Below are positions 17,861 through 26,547 of a stretch of 64,000 bases of DNA, in pieces. Location: the NCBI GenBank assembly GCA_963767245.1, contig CAVYDG010000017.1, positions 62,001 to 126,000 on the forward strand, written 5' to 3'. Origin of the DNA: Roseiarcus sp963767245 (GTDB taxonomy: Bacteria > Pseudomonadota > Alphaproteobacteria > Rhizobiales > Beijerinckiaceae). The position numbers and the translations under genes are program-made. Position 1 is the first letter of the stretch. Each line of letters opens with the position of its first letter. The notes below the pieces were generated by a model. That model saw only the letters and a list, made by a program, of their open reading frames with translations, was not told the DNA's origin and did no database searches.

Positions 17861-19640
17861 GTGTTGGCGGCTTGGCACTACATATTCGGATTTGGCGTAA
17901 GTCAGGAGGCCGCGGCGTCGCGGACGGTCGGCGGCAGCGCGACACCGGCCGCGCGCAAGGCGAGGCTGGCGGCGGGACGCGGGGCGGAGCGAACGACAAA
18001 GCGCTTGCCGTCGTGCTCGATCTCGGTCTCGGTCAGCGAATCGAGATCGGCAATGATCTCCGGCCAGGAGCCGGTTCGTCCGAGCGCGGCGATGCGGTCC
18101 TCCAGCGCCTTCTTCAGCACCAGGGCGAGGAAGCTGCAGAACACGTGACCGCGAATGGTCTCGTCGAGTTTATGGAAGATCGGCCGAGTTGAGAGCAGGT
18201 GCTTGGCGGTGCGGAAGGTCTGCTCCACCATCCACAACTGCTTGTAGCAAAGCATCGCCTCGAGCGGGTTGAGATCGGTATTGGTGCGCAGTACGAAGAC
18301 GCCGTCGAACTTCTTCTCCTCCTCGATCTTGTCCGGGTCGATGGCGAAGCGCTCGTCGCCGATCGTTTTGAGGTAGCGGCGGAAGCCGGCATTGCCGACG
18401 AGCGCCTTGTCGCCCTTGGCGAGCTGGCGCTCCAACGCGGCCACGATCGAGGCGCGATCGGCGGCGTCCTTCTCCGCTTCCTGATGGTTGCGGCAGACGA
18501 TGTAGCGTCGTCCCGCCAGCTTGACCGTCTTGGCCTCGTAATCGATCTCCCTGCCGCGCTTGCTCAACGCCAGCGGCATGAACGGCGCCGGATCATCGAG
18601 CGCCAACTCGCGCACCAGTTTGTCGGTGCGCTCGCGCACGCCCAGGATGTAGAAGAGCCGCCGCGCCTCCAGTTCGGCCATGGCCTCGGCGCTGATCATG
18701 CCGCGGTCGGCGACCACGCACACCCGCGCGATGTTGAAGCGGCCCCGCAGCCGATCAATCACCGGGATCAGCGTCGTCACGTCGGCGGTGTCGCCCGGCC
18801 ACATCTCCGAGCAGACCGGCCGCCCGTCGCCGTCGATCAGCACCGCGAGGATCATCTGCCGCAGGTCCGCACGATGGTCTTTGCTGTAGCCGTGCCGGCC
18901 AAGCGTCTGGCCGCCGGCGCCCTCGAAGTAGAGGCTGGTGGTGTCCATGAACACGAGGTCGAGCCGGGTCAGCAGATCGCGCCGATGCGCGAACAGCCGC
19001 TCCTCCACTACATCCTTCACGCAGCGCGGCGCGAACGGCGTGCGGCCGTCTTGCTCCTTTTCCGGCAGCTCCTCGCCCAACCACGCCATGGCTCGATAGA
19101 GGTGATGCAGATCGAGCGTCTCGATGCCGGCGATGGCATAATCCTCGCGCCAGCGATCCGCCGCTCTGTCGGAACCGCTCACGAACAGCCGGTGCAGCAC
19201 CGTAAGGAAGACCGCGCGTTCCAAGGCAAAGCCGTGCTTGCGTTTCCCCGTCAGCTCCGTAATCGCCGCGCGACAGCCGGTCTCTTGCCACAGCCGCTCG
19301 AACACCAGCGCCGGGCCGATGCGGCGGACCGCAATCGTCGTCGCGGCCTCATCGCCGGCCGCGCTCAACACCATGGCCTTGGCCGCAAAGCGCGCGCCCG
19401 AACGCACCAGACGCTCCAGCTGGCCGCTCGCCTGCAACTCCTCGAAACGCCCGAGCGTTGCGATCACCTGCTGACGCACCTGGTCGCCGTCGCGGCGGCT
19501 CTCGACAATCTGCAGATAGGCGCGCCCGGCTGAGGTCTTGCGGCGGAAGTACATCGCCAACTCCACGTGCTGGTGCGCACAAAGAGCGGTGATTTTCCAC
19601 ACAATGTCAAGCCTGATCCGCTATATACGTGGCACGACAC
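17861..19640 (-). mobile_element. IS1634-family insertion sequence
   Basis: A complete transposase gene with short flanks. Candidate ends are the GTGTTGGCGGCTTGGCAC side (17861) and GGCACGACAC (19640, complement GTGTCGTGCC), which are only partly complementary, so the exact borders are uncertain. The length of about 1.8 kb is normal for the family. Confidence 0.6.
17902..19554 (-). CDS. IS1634-family DDE transposase
   Basis: About 550 residues starting MYFRRKTSAGRAYLQIVESR, the normal N-terminus; an upstream ATG at 19602 adds only 16 residues. The IS4-like core is complete: LDLVFMDTTSLYFEGAG (first Asp), ARVCVVADRGMISAEAM (second Asp), and YKQLWMVEQTFRTAKHLL (catalytic Glu in the Y-(2)R-(3)E-(6)K-like motif). 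The C-terminus ends in a DUF4277/ALRAAGV-like tail. No frameshift is seen, so this is one of the few intact transposases in the window and could be active. Confidence 0.9.
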   Translation of the reverse strand: MYFRRKTSAGRAYLQIVESRRDGDQVRQQVIATLGRFEELQASGQLERLVRSGARFAAKAMVLSAAGDEAATTIAVRRIGPALVFERLWQETGCRAAITELTGKRKHGFALERAVFLTVLHRLFVSGSDRAADRWREDYAIAGIETLDLHHLYRAMAWLGEELPEKEQDGRTPFAPRCVKDVVEERLFAHRRDLLTRLDLVFMDTTSLYFEGAGGQTLGRHGYSKDHRADLRQMILAVLIDGDGRPVCSEMWPGDTADVTTLIPVIDRLRGRFNIARVCVVADRGMISAEAMAELEARRLFYILGVRERTDKLVRELALDDPAPFMPLALSKRGREIDYEAKTVKLAGRRYIVCRNHQEAEKDAADRASIVAALERQLAKGDKALVGNAGFRRYLKTIGDERFAIDPDKIEEEKKFDGVFVLRTNTDLNPLEAMLCYKQLWMVEQTFRTAKHLLSTRPIFHKLDETIRGHVFCSFLALVLKKALEDRIAALGRTGSWPEIIADLDSLTETEIEHDGKRFVVRSAPRPAASLALRAAGVALPPTVRDAAAS

Positions 19641-19938
19641 TTTCGCTAATCGGCCTCACTCAGACAAACAAAATCAACCACTTATCCCATGCCAGCCCGC
19701 TCCAAGTGTCGAAGATGGGCCTGACAGCGAGAGATGCAGGCTAGATGGGCTCGTCTCCAGCCGCGTGATGGCCGCAAGCTGGAGACTCAACTCTCGCCGG
19801 TCGGTGGCCATTGTGGGTGCGGACCCATCACCGACGGCCCCAAAAAAATAACGCTCGGGCTCGCGTAGCGCGATTGGTTGAAGCAAGGCCGTTTTGGCGC
19901 CACGACCGGGAGCCGGAAGCGCAGCGCAGCACTTGCGG
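19641..19938. other. Intergenic, no gene seen
   Basis: About 300 bp between IS1634 and the secreted protein gene. Short inverted pairs (TCTCCAG/CTGGAGA near 19756 and 19781) are present, but no coding signature. Confidence 0.5.
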
Positions 19939-20358
19939 CTATTGCAAAGCGATGGTCATCCCGGCCGAGCCGAGCGATACCTGTAAACCAAGCTGTCCTC
20001 CAAGCAAATCAAGGATCACACCGTTCTCATTTTGAAACCGCGCCGCAATTGCGCCGCCGCCGACCGTAAGCCCAACGGCCATCGTTCTATACGTTCCGGC
20101 GATGTCCGCCGCAGTCCGCATATTGTAGGCGGTGCCCACCAACGCGCCCCCAGCGACCCCAATGCCGAAGCCGGTGCTGCCGACCCTCAGCTGATATATC
20201 CTGCCTTGATAGTTTAAGGTCCCTGTGCCGCTCCCGGTGCTGACAATGAACCCTGCATTGACGACGTTAAGGTGGACAGTGCCGTTTTGCGCCAGTGATC
20301 CGGCAGACGCCCCTGCCAACATGATCGTCGCGGCCGCAATGCCGATGCCGATTTTCAT
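19939..20358 (-). CDS. Small secreted protein, unrecognised family
   Basis: 139 residues from ATG 20358 (MKIGIGIAAATIMLAGASAG), with a signal peptide cleaved near GSLAQ. The mature part is glycine-rich with alternating hydrophobic strands (NAGFIVSTGSGTGTLNYQGR, FGIGVAGGALVGTAYNM, MAVGLTVGGGAIAARF, GVILDLLGGQLGLQVSLG). This suggests an all-beta fold, loosely reminiscent of DUF1134 or YSC84-like secreted proteins, but I do not assign it. It is intact, on the same strand as the LTXXQ-repeat gene 160 bp upstream. Confidence 0.65.
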   Translation of the reverse strand: MKIGIGIAAATIMLAGASAGSLAQNGTVHLNVVNAGFIVSTGSGTGTLNYQGRIYQLRVGSTGFGIGVAGGALVGTAYNMRTAADIAGTYRTMAVGLTVGGGAIAARFQNENGVILDLLGGQLGLQVSLGSAGMTIALQ

Positions 20359-20518
20359 TGCATGAATGGAACCACGCATTGGCTTATTCTTCATTGACGT
20401 ACACCTGGCGGTTCGCATTCAGACGCAATGAATTAACGGCGTACCTGCGAGTCCGGGCAACGGGCGAAGCCCCGCGAAGCCATCGTACCCAAAGTCGCGG
20501 CTGCAGTTTGCGGTTACC

Positions 20519-21943
20519 TCAATACGGCACGAACAAGTGGCAGCGGCCGTAGTGCGGGAAGCAATAGACCGGGTAAGCGGCGAGTGAGCCAAGATCGGCG
20601 ACACCGCCGAATACTCCCCTGATGACGGCCGCAACAGGGTTACGGCCGTATGCGGTTCCGTAGCGGCGCGAGTTGTACGTGTAATGGTTGGCGTAGCGGC
20701 GCACAGATGCATGGTTTGTCGCCCCTTTTGGCGCCTTCGTCATTCCGCTCGCGGCGGATGCAGTGGCGCCATGCCCAGACACCGTCCCGCTTGGTGCGGC
20801 CGTTGGTCCACTTGGTTCGGCCGTTGCTCCGCTTGGTCTTGACTCCACCCCGGTTGGCGCCGACGTCGCTCCAATGGCTGCCGGCGTCGGCGGGGTAGGC
20901 GCAGATGCCGTTCCACTTGGTTCGGCCGTTGCTCCACTGGCAGCGGGCGTCGCCGCTTCAGGTGCAGACTTTGTTACTCCGCTGGCTGCCGGCGTCGTCG
21001 TGCTAATAGGTGCCGATGCAGCTCCACTGGGTTCGGCCGTAGCTCCATTGGTAGCTTTCTCCGCCGCGTCAGTCGCAGACGCCGCCGCGCTCGGCGTTGA
21101 CGTCGCTCCGTTCGCTTCGGGCAACGCCGCGTCAGTCGCAGACGCCGCCGCGCTCGGCGCTGACGTCGCCCCGCTCGCTCCGGGTGTTGTCGTGGCGGGC
21201 GCAGACGCCGCCGCGCTCGGCGCTGACGTCGCCCCGCTCGCTCCGGGTGTTGTCGTGGCGGGTGTAGGCGACGCGGCGCTCAGCGTTGACGTCGCTCCGT
21301 TCGCTTCGGGCGACGCCGCGTCAGGCGCAGACGCCGCCGCGCTCGGCGTTGACGTCGCTCCGCTCGCTCCGGGTGTTGTCGTCGCAGGCGTAGACGCCGC
21401 CTGACTTGGCGCTGACTTCCCTCCTATGGCTGCGGGCGCCCCGTGCTGATCGCCCTCACCAACGCGAAAATGCTTCATTTCCATCGCAAAGCGCCCGCGC
21501 TCGGGCACCAGCATGCGTCCAAGCGTGATGAACTTGTGTTTCTGAGCATCACTGAGGCTCGCATATAGGGGCTTGGCCGCCTCGACGATCTTCTCAAGAT
21601 CTGCTTGGCTCTGCGCCAGCCGCTCCGCCTTCGCATTCAAGCGATCCATCGGTGACAAGTTGTTGTCCCCGTCCTTTTGCAGGGCGACCACGCGCGTCTT
21701 GTCGCCGTCCTTGACCGAGGATTCAAACGGGCCCCAAAACTTTTCATGGTCAGCGGTCAGCCGAAGACTGGTCTTCATGCCCTTGAGTTGGGCGTCGAGT
21801 GCCGCCTCCGCCCAACGCTGCACGAGCTCGGCGTGCGTAGGTTTCTGATTGCTCTGTGCGGCGGCGGCAATGGCGAAACCGGAAGCGCAGAGGGCGGCTG
21901 CGGCCGCCGCGGCGGCAAACGTCCGGAGGAGAGTGAGTTTCAT
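20519..21943 (-). CDS. Secreted LTXXQ/Spy-like domain protein with long Ala/Ser/Thr/Pro repeat tail
   Basis: 474 residues from ATG 21943 (MKLTLLRTFAAAAAAAALCA), with a signal peptide. Residues about 35-150 form a helical domain (HAELVQRWAEAALDAQLKGM, RLAQSQADLEKIVEAAKPLY, LSDAQKHKFITLGRML), matching the LTXXQ-motif family related to Spy/CpxP periplasmic chaperones. Residues about 170-400 are low-complexity tandem units of the type PGASGATSAPSAAASA. The last 70 residues carry a Tyr-rich segment (YANHYTYNSRRYGTAYG) and a Cys pair. The repeat tail may act as a cell-wall spacer, but this is inference. Confidence 0.75.
   Translation of the reverse strand: MKLTLLRTFAAAAAAAALCASGFAIAAAAQSNQKPTHAELVQRWAEAALDAQLKGMKTSLRLTADHEKFWGPFESSVKDGDKTRVVALQKDGDNNLSPMDRLNAKAERLAQSQADLEKIVEAAKPLYASLSDAQKHKFITLGRMLVPERGRFAMEMKHFRVGEGDQHGAPAAIGGKSAPSQAASTPATTTPGASGATSTPSAAASAPDAASPEANGATSTLSAASPTPATTTPGASGATSAPSAAASAPATTTPGASGATSAPSAAASATDAALPEANGATSTPSAAASATDAAEKATNGATAEPSGAASAPISTTTPAASGVTKSAPEAATPAASGATAEPSGTASAPTPPTPAAIGATSAPTGVESRPSGATAEPSGPTAAPSGTVSGHGATASAASGMTKAPKGATNHASVRRYANHYTYNSRRYGTAYGRNPVAAVIRGVFGGVADLGSLAAYPVYCFPHYGRCHLFVPY
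20750..21420 (-). repeat. Coding tandem repeats in the LTXXQ protein gene
   Basis: Imperfect units of about 48-63 nt encode variants of ASGATSAPSAAASAPATTTP. The best-conserved block (about 21060-21400) has four to five near-identical units, so length variation by slippage is expected. Confidence 0.75.
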
Positions 21944-22044
21944 GACCACGCCCTTTGCGGTGCCCTTGTCCCGACTTCGCCTTGAAGCCCAAACGACTAG
22001 TACCTCGGCACAGTGATCTTGACCGGTTGAATTGGGGGTCAAAG

Positions 22045-22170
22045 TAACTCTGGCAGCTGTGTCGGATCAACGAGCAGTTCGATGCTGCGGGCGGTTCTTG
22101 GCTGCCGCCTAATGAAGCCAGCTTGTTCGAGCGTCAGTACCATCTGGTGCACGGAAGGCGGGCTGACGCA
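22045..22170 (-). pseudogene. C-terminal fragment of a LexA-type winged-helix protein
   Basis: The minus frame reads PSVHQMVLTLEQAGFIRRQP, ARSIELLVDPTQLPELL and stop, the recognition-helix and wing end of small LexA-N-like HTH proteins. The N-terminal half is replaced by a cytochrome-type leader (22171-22286) joined out of frame. Confidence 0.6.
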
Positions 22171-22286
22171 AGGCCAAGCGCCTGCCACTCAGCCCCGGTG
22201 TCGCGAGGCTTCGGCGCCGACAGGACCCACGCCAGCGCGGCGCATGCGGCGACCAGCAGCGCGAGGATGAGGACGACCCGCTTCAT
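22171..22286 (-). pseudogene. Signal peptide and N-terminus of a c-type cytochrome, truncated
   Basis: ATG at 22286 gives MKRVVLILALLVAACAALAW, VLSAPKPRDTGAEWQALG and then foreign sequence to an early stop. This is the leader expected for a cytochrome c partner downstream of cytochrome c' (22306). No CxxCH motif remains. The junction with the HTH fragment lies close to 22170. Confidence 0.6.
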
Positions 22287-22305
22287 CCCCGCACGAGCTC
22301 AAATC

Positions 22306-22743
22306 TCAGCCGCTCTTGGCCTTGTAGAGCTCGTGACAGCCGCCGCAATTCTGAAAGACTGCCGGCGCAAACTTCTTGAAGCTCGCCTCATCGACGATTC
22401 CGGCCCGGGCGGCGGCGACGTCCGTGGCGAATTTGGCGAAGCGCGCGTTGAAGTCGGCCTTGTTTTGCCAGATCGCCGGGAGCGCCGCGGTGCCGCCGCC
22501 GGTCTTGCTGTTGTCGGGAAACAGCGCCGCCGATTTCGATGCGCCCTCGTAGAGCGTCTTCAACGAATCCTGCACGGTCGCCAAATCGAACGGAATCGTC
22601 CCCTTCGACATGTCGAACATCTTCTTGGCCGCCATGCCGTCGCTTTTCATCAGCGCCCGCCGCTCAGCGATCGGATCGGTGTCGGCCCAAACGGCGCCGA
22701 TGCCGCAAGCCAATGCTATTAACACAGTCGTCAAGCGTTTCAT
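22306..22743 (-). CDS. Cytochrome c' (class II c-type cytochrome)
   Basis: 145 residues from ATG 22743 (MKRLTTVLIALACGIGAVWA), with a signal peptide. The mature protein is helical (AERRALMKSDGMAAKKMFDM, SLKTLYEGASKSAALFPDNS, DFNARFAKFATDVAAARAG) and has a single CGGCHELYK haem motif close to the C-terminus, the hallmark of class II cytochromes. Periplasmic. The family binds NO or transfers electrons. The downstream companion gene (22286) is truncated, so this unit has lost its second cytochrome. Confidence 0.9.
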   Translation of the reverse strand: MKRLTTVLIALACGIGAVWADTDPIAERRALMKSDGMAAKKMFDMSKGTIPFDLATVQDSLKTLYEGASKSAALFPDNSKTGGGTAALPAIWQNKADFNARFAKFATDVAAARAGIVDEASFKKFAPAVFQNCGGCHELYKAKSG

Positions 22744-23055
22744 GACCCTCTGTCCCCGCCAGTAATTCAGCGCCAAACACCGATGGGCGCGCTTTTATTC
22801 TTCTAGCCTGTATTCCGGTAGCCTGGCAAAAGTCAGGCGGCGACCCAATCCAATACTTCCATGTTGAAACGTCAGAGACGACCTCCGGCGGCCGCAATCG
22901 GCTTGCCACGCCAAGCAGCCAAAGCAATATTGAGCGGCCCATGTGCGCCTCCTTTTTTGGTTTTCCGTTTTGAATCGTGGTGCCTATTAAGCGGGCAACT
23001 GTCGGTTTCGTTCCGCAGTAAATCTCACCAGGGCCTCGAACGCTCGCCTAACCCG

Positions 23056-24695
23056 CATTTCTCATAGGCGGGGCTTGGGTTTTAGTGACCCGACGATGAT
23101 TGGGCAGTGATTGTAGCGAGGACGAGCGCGTCCCTGGCGCGGTTTGCGCGGATGGGGTCGGTCTTTTGGGGGTCTCCGGTGGGTGGTGGGTTGGATTGCC
23201 GGCGTTTGTTCGGCGTCGCGGCGACGCGTCAGGCGGTTGTGACGAGGCGGGCGGCGGCCAGCTGCCATTCGTCGGCGTAGGGACAGGCTGAGGCGAGCGC
23301 GAAATTGACGCGCCGCGCGCTGACGCGGACGAGACCTGCGAGCTTGAGGAGCTTGAGCCGGATTGTGCCGCAGGTCGCTTCGGCGAACTGGGTGTGGGCA
23401 AGACCGATGCGCCTGAGGGCGCACAGGAGCGCATAGGCGAACGAGGCGAGCCAGAGCCGCAGCTGGTTGGCGCCCAGGGTTGCGGTCGAGGTTCGGTCGG
23501 CGAACAGGTCGCCTTGGCATTCCTTGATCCGGTTCTCCATCTCGCCGCGGGCGCAGTAGACCTTCTCATAGAGAAAGCGGGCGCTGGTCTCGGCCTTGTT
23601 CAACGAGGTGACGATGAAGCGCGGATTGGCCTCGCCGTTTGTCCATTCCGCCTTGGCGACGACCCGGCGCCGGCGCGACCAGCTGTCGAGCGTCGCATAA
23701 CGGAAGTCCCTGAAGCGGCGAGCGGGCTTGCCGGTCGCGGACGCCTCCGCCTCGGCCTGCAGGAGTTCGACGCTGATCTCTTCGACCAGCCGCGCATTGC
23801 GAGCGAGCCCGAAGACGAAGTCCACCCGGTTCGTCTCGCACCAGGCCATCAGCGCCTCGCGGGCGAACCCAGAGTTGGCGCGCAGCAGGATGCGCGTTCG
23901 CGGCCAACGCCTGCGAATTTGCGCGACGATGCGCGCCACTTCCTCAACCGAGCCGGCGCTGGCGTCGATGTTCGACGGCCTGAGCTTGGCCGCCAGCAGA
24001 TGCCGGCCGCAGAACACGTAAAGAGGCAGGTAGCAGTAGCAATCATAGTAGCCGTGGAAGAAGCGGCCTTCCTGATCGCCGTGCAGCGGGTCGTCCGTGG
24101 CGTCGAGGTCGAGGATGATCTGCTGGGGCGGCCGGTCGTGCGCCTCGAGCAACAGGTCGACGAACAGGGCCTCGATCGCCGCGGGCTCATGTGCGATCTT
24201 GCGGTACTTCGTGGGCCTCTCGCGCGACAGTTCGAGCCGGTTCAGCGTCGATTTGCCCGCCACCGGCGCGCAATCCTCGCGCCTGGCCTCGAGCTTGCCC
24301 GCCAGCACCGCCATCAGCGGGTCGTGACGAAGCTCGTCGTGATCGTTCAGATCCTCGTAGCCGAGCGCAATGCCGAACACGCGCTGCCCGATGAGCGTGG
24401 CGACTGAGTGCTCAACCAGCCTCGGGTCTCTCGCGTCGCGGAAACATCGCGCAATCCGGCGAACCAGGCCCAGACGTTGGTCGGCGGCGCCCAACAGCAG
24501 GCCGCCCGCGTCGGACGTCAACGCGCCGCCGTCGAACTCCGCCACAACGGACCGGCCTTCGACCCGTCCAAACATGCTCCGTTCTGCGCTACACTCCGTC
24601 TGCATCGGGCCGCCTCTCCAAATCAGCGCAAGTCGTTCTCGCAAAACAACTTTTGCCTGATTGGCGACCCGATGCGCTACCCAGTTTGAGAAATG
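23056..24695 (-). mobile_element. IS1380-family insertion sequence (about 1.64 kb)
   Basis: Both ends begin CATTTCTCA in inverted orientation (23056 on plus; 24695 on minus), followed by G-rich sequence. The length is normal for IS1380. Flanks (ACCCG and ACGGC) show no obvious target duplication. Confidence 0.75.
23229..24605 (-). CDS. IS1380-family transposase with altered catalytic residue
   Basis: 458 residues from ATG 24605 (MQTECSAERSMFGRVEGRSV). Family features are GGALTSDAGGLLLGAADQRL, first catalytic Asp in ILDLDATDDPLHGDQEG, and GEMENRIKECQGDLFADR with the catalytic Glu. The second catalytic position, normally Asp in R(G/A)DSGF, is Asn here (LLRANSGFAREALM, codon AAC). The frame is otherwise open and full length. 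This single change is expected to abolish catalysis, so the copy may be inactive. Confidence 0.9.
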   Translation of the reverse strand: MQTECSAERSMFGRVEGRSVVAEFDGGALTSDAGGLLLGAADQRLGLVRRIARCFRDARDPRLVEHSVATLIGQRVFGIALGYEDLNDHDELRHDPLMAVLAGKLEARREDCAPVAGKSTLNRLELSRERPTKYRKIAHEPAAIEALFVDLLLEAHDRPPQQIILDLDATDDPLHGDQEGRFFHGYYDCYCYLPLYVFCGRHLLAAKLRPSNIDASAGSVEEVARIVAQIRRRWPRTRILLRANSGFAREALMAWCETNRVDFVFGLARNARLVEEISVELLQAEAEASATGKPARRFRDFRYATLDSWSRRRRVVAKAEWTNGEANPRFIVTSLNKAETSARFLYEKVYCARGEMENRIKECQGDLFADRTSTATLGANQLRLWLASFAYALLCALRRIGLAHTQFAEATCGTIRLKLLKLAGLVRVSARRVNFALASACPYADEWQLAAARLVTTA

Positions 24696-24877
24696 ACGGC
24701 TAACCTTCTCCAGGAAGGCCGACCGCTTCTGAACGTTGGAATGATGTCCGCTTCGCGCAAACAGCAGTCATTCGCTGACACTGGCGACAGGCCGGACTCG
24801 GACCCGGAGCAGGCCCATACGCTGGACATGCGCGTTCGATAGGCCCATCATTGATCGCTGCTGGTCGGATACAACTT

Positions 24878-25440
24878 ATGGATGTTGCGGCTTGGCTGCG
24901 CGGCCTCGGTCTCGGTCAATATGAGACCATGTTTCGCGAGAGCGAAATCGATGCTGAGGTCCTGCCCGATCTGACAGAGGGCGACCTCAATCAGCTAGGA
25001 GTGCCGCTGGGGCACCGCAAGCGTCTCCTCAAGGCGATCGCGGCTCTCGGGACCGCGGAAACCGGCAAGCCGTGGAGCCCCGCGCCCGCATCGTCACATG
25101 CGACCGCCGAGCGCGGCCCGATCACCGTCATGTTCTGTGACCTCGTCGGGTCCACAAGCATGGCCGCGAAGCTTGACGCCGAGGATTGGCGCACACTCGT
25201 CAACACCTATCTCGACGAGGCTTCGGCGGCGGTGACCGGGCTTGGCGGCCACGTGTTGAAAAAGCTCGGCGACGGGCTGATGGCGCTGTTCGGCTATCCT
25301 CACGCAGGAGAACGACGCCGAGCGCGCCGTGCTTGCGATCCAGCGCGCGCTTGTCGAAATCAACGCCAGAAACGCCAGCAAAGGTTGCGCCCGAGCTTTC
25401 CGCGCGGATCGGCCTTGATTCCGGGCAGGCCAGGCTCGCC
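24878..25440 (+). pseudogene. SAM-domain adenylate/guanylate cyclase, N-terminal part, frameshifted
   Basis: ATG 24878 gives a SAM domain (MDVAAWLRGLGLGQYETMFR, LTEGDLNQLGVPLGHRKRLL) and then a class III cyclase domain (ITVMFCDLVGSTSMAAKLD, GGHVLKKLGDGLMALFGYP). Beyond 25300 the text changes frame twice: QENDAERAVLAIQRALVEIN, then APELSARIGLDSGQA. After about 25440 the similarity ends. Full-length members continue with an AAA-like domain and TPRs, which are absent. The metal-binding FCDLVGST motif is intact, but a functional enzyme is not expected. Confidence 0.75.
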
Positions 25441-25499
25441 GACGATCAGCGCGAGCTGGCCCTCGCCTTTGTGCGCGCGCTCCCAGCACCGGGTGAGAA

Positions 25500-25869
25500 G
25501 ACCGAGTTCCTCCTCGCGCCCCGCCGCGTCTATGTGAACTTCTCACCGGCCGTCAGCCGTGACGCCCTCAAGGCCATGCGGCAGACGATCCGGGGATGGC
25601 GGGTCCAACTGAAGAACGATAAGAGCCTGGCGGATCTCTCGGCCATGCTTGGCCCGATCCTGAGGGGATGGCAGCAATATTACGGCCATTTCCACGGCTC
25701 GGCGCTCAAGTCGGTTTGGCGGCGCGTGAACCGATCCCTGATCGGGTGGCTGATGCGCAAACACAAGAAGCTGGCGGGCCACAAAACAAGGGCCGCCGAA
25801 ACGCTCAAAATGCTGGCTACGAGCCAGCCACGCGCGTTCGTCCATTGGTCGATGGGCTATCTGTCTTAG
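25500..25869 (+). pseudogene. Group II intron maturase, C-terminal fragment
   Basis: The frame carries VYVNFSPAVSRDALKAMRQT, LGPILRGWQQYYGHFHGSAL, VNRSLIGWLMRKHKKLAGHK and a C-terminal FVHWSMGYLS. This is the maturase X and DNA-binding region of LtrA-like intron proteins. The reverse transcriptase domain is missing. Upstream, the same frame runs back into cyclase remnant sequence, so the intron is 5'-truncated. Confidence 0.85.
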
Positions 25870-25881
25870 GATGGATGATGG

Positions 25882-25954
25882 GAGCCGGATGAGCTGCGAG
25901 GTTCACGTCCGGTTCTGCGAGGGGCCGAAGGCGAAATCCCTTCGGCCTACTCAC
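25882..25954 (+). ncRNA. Group II intron domains V and VI (3' end of intron)
   Basis: Nucleotides 25882-25915 form a 34-nt domain V: a GAGCCGGATG stem pairing with CGTCCGGTTC, an AGC catalytic triad, and a distal stem closed by a GCGA (GNRA) loop. It is followed by domain VI (GGCCGAAGG...CCTTCGGCC with a bulged A in CCTACTC). The 3' splice site is probably after CTACTCAC at about 25954. It directly follows the maturase stop, as is standard. Confidence 0.85.
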
Positions 25955-26419
25955 CCCTATATCCCGATGGCGCGCGGCTTCGTCTATCTCGTCGCCGTCG
26001 TCGACTGGTTCACTCGGCGCGTGCTCTCCCATCGCGTGTCGATCACGATGGATACGACCTTTTGCGTCGAAGCCCTAGAAGAGGCCATCGGCAAACATGG
26101 CAGGCCGGAGATCTTCAACTCCGACCAAGGCAGCCAATTCACCAGCGAGGCGTTCACCGGCGTCCTGCTCGCGAACGGGATTGCCATCAGCATGGACGGT
26201 AAGGGCTCCTGGCGCGACAACGTTTTCGTCGAGCGGCTCTGGAAATCCGTGAAATACGAGGAGGTGTATCTCAAAGCCTACGACACGGTCGCGCAGGCTC
26301 GCTCCTCGCTGGGTCGCTATCTCGACTTCTACAATCGACAGCGTCCGCATTCGAGCCTTGACCGACGCACCCCGGACGAGGCCTACTTCCTACCGACGTC
26401 AATCGCGGCGGCGGCATGA
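25955..26419 (+). pseudogene. IS3-family transposase OrfB, C-terminal half (3' exon of the intron)
   Basis: The frame reads YIPMARGFVYLVAVVDWFTR, IFNSDQGSQFTSEAF (second Asp), GSWRDNVFVERLWKSVKYEE (catalytic Glu), and ends RRTPDEAYFLP...AAAA. This is the rve domain of IS3 OrfB, entered at the position of the usual DITYIPMA motif, that is, directly after the intron end. The first catalytic Asp and OrfA are missing. The intron had therefore inserted into an IS3 transposase gene before the 5' side was lost. Confidence 0.85.
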
Positions 26420-26429
26420 AATTTTCGCG

Positions 26430-26489
26430 CCGCATTGGGGTTGGACCTCCGGTCGGGCTACGCCCTCCCTTCGTCCAACCCCAATGCGG
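26430..26489. repeat. Perfect 17-bp-stem hairpin in the IS3 3' region
   Basis: CCGCATTGGGGTTGGAC is repeated as its exact complement at 26473-26489, with a loop of about 26 nt. It lies just after the transposase stop and could act as a terminator-like or protective structure within the IS. There is no T tract. Confidence 0.7.
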
Positions 26490-26547
26490 CAGAGACAGCA
26501 AACCCGGCAGGACGCCACTTATCGTTCGCGGAAATCTGTCCAGACAA

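Noticed and set aside
18199..19533. 444-codon plus-strand ORF antisense to the IS1634 transposase
   Set aside because: Arg/Ala/His-rich translation without motifs. The minus strand encodes a complete DDE transposase.
22861..22942. Short minus ORF starting MGRSILLWLLGV, like small membrane peptides
   Set aside because: Only the first 12 residues resemble that class. The remainder is unrelated, so evidence is too thin for a call.
26430..26489. Independent transcription terminator
   Set aside because: The stem is perfect but has a long loop and no T tract, and sits within the IS3 end, so it was listed as a repeat only.
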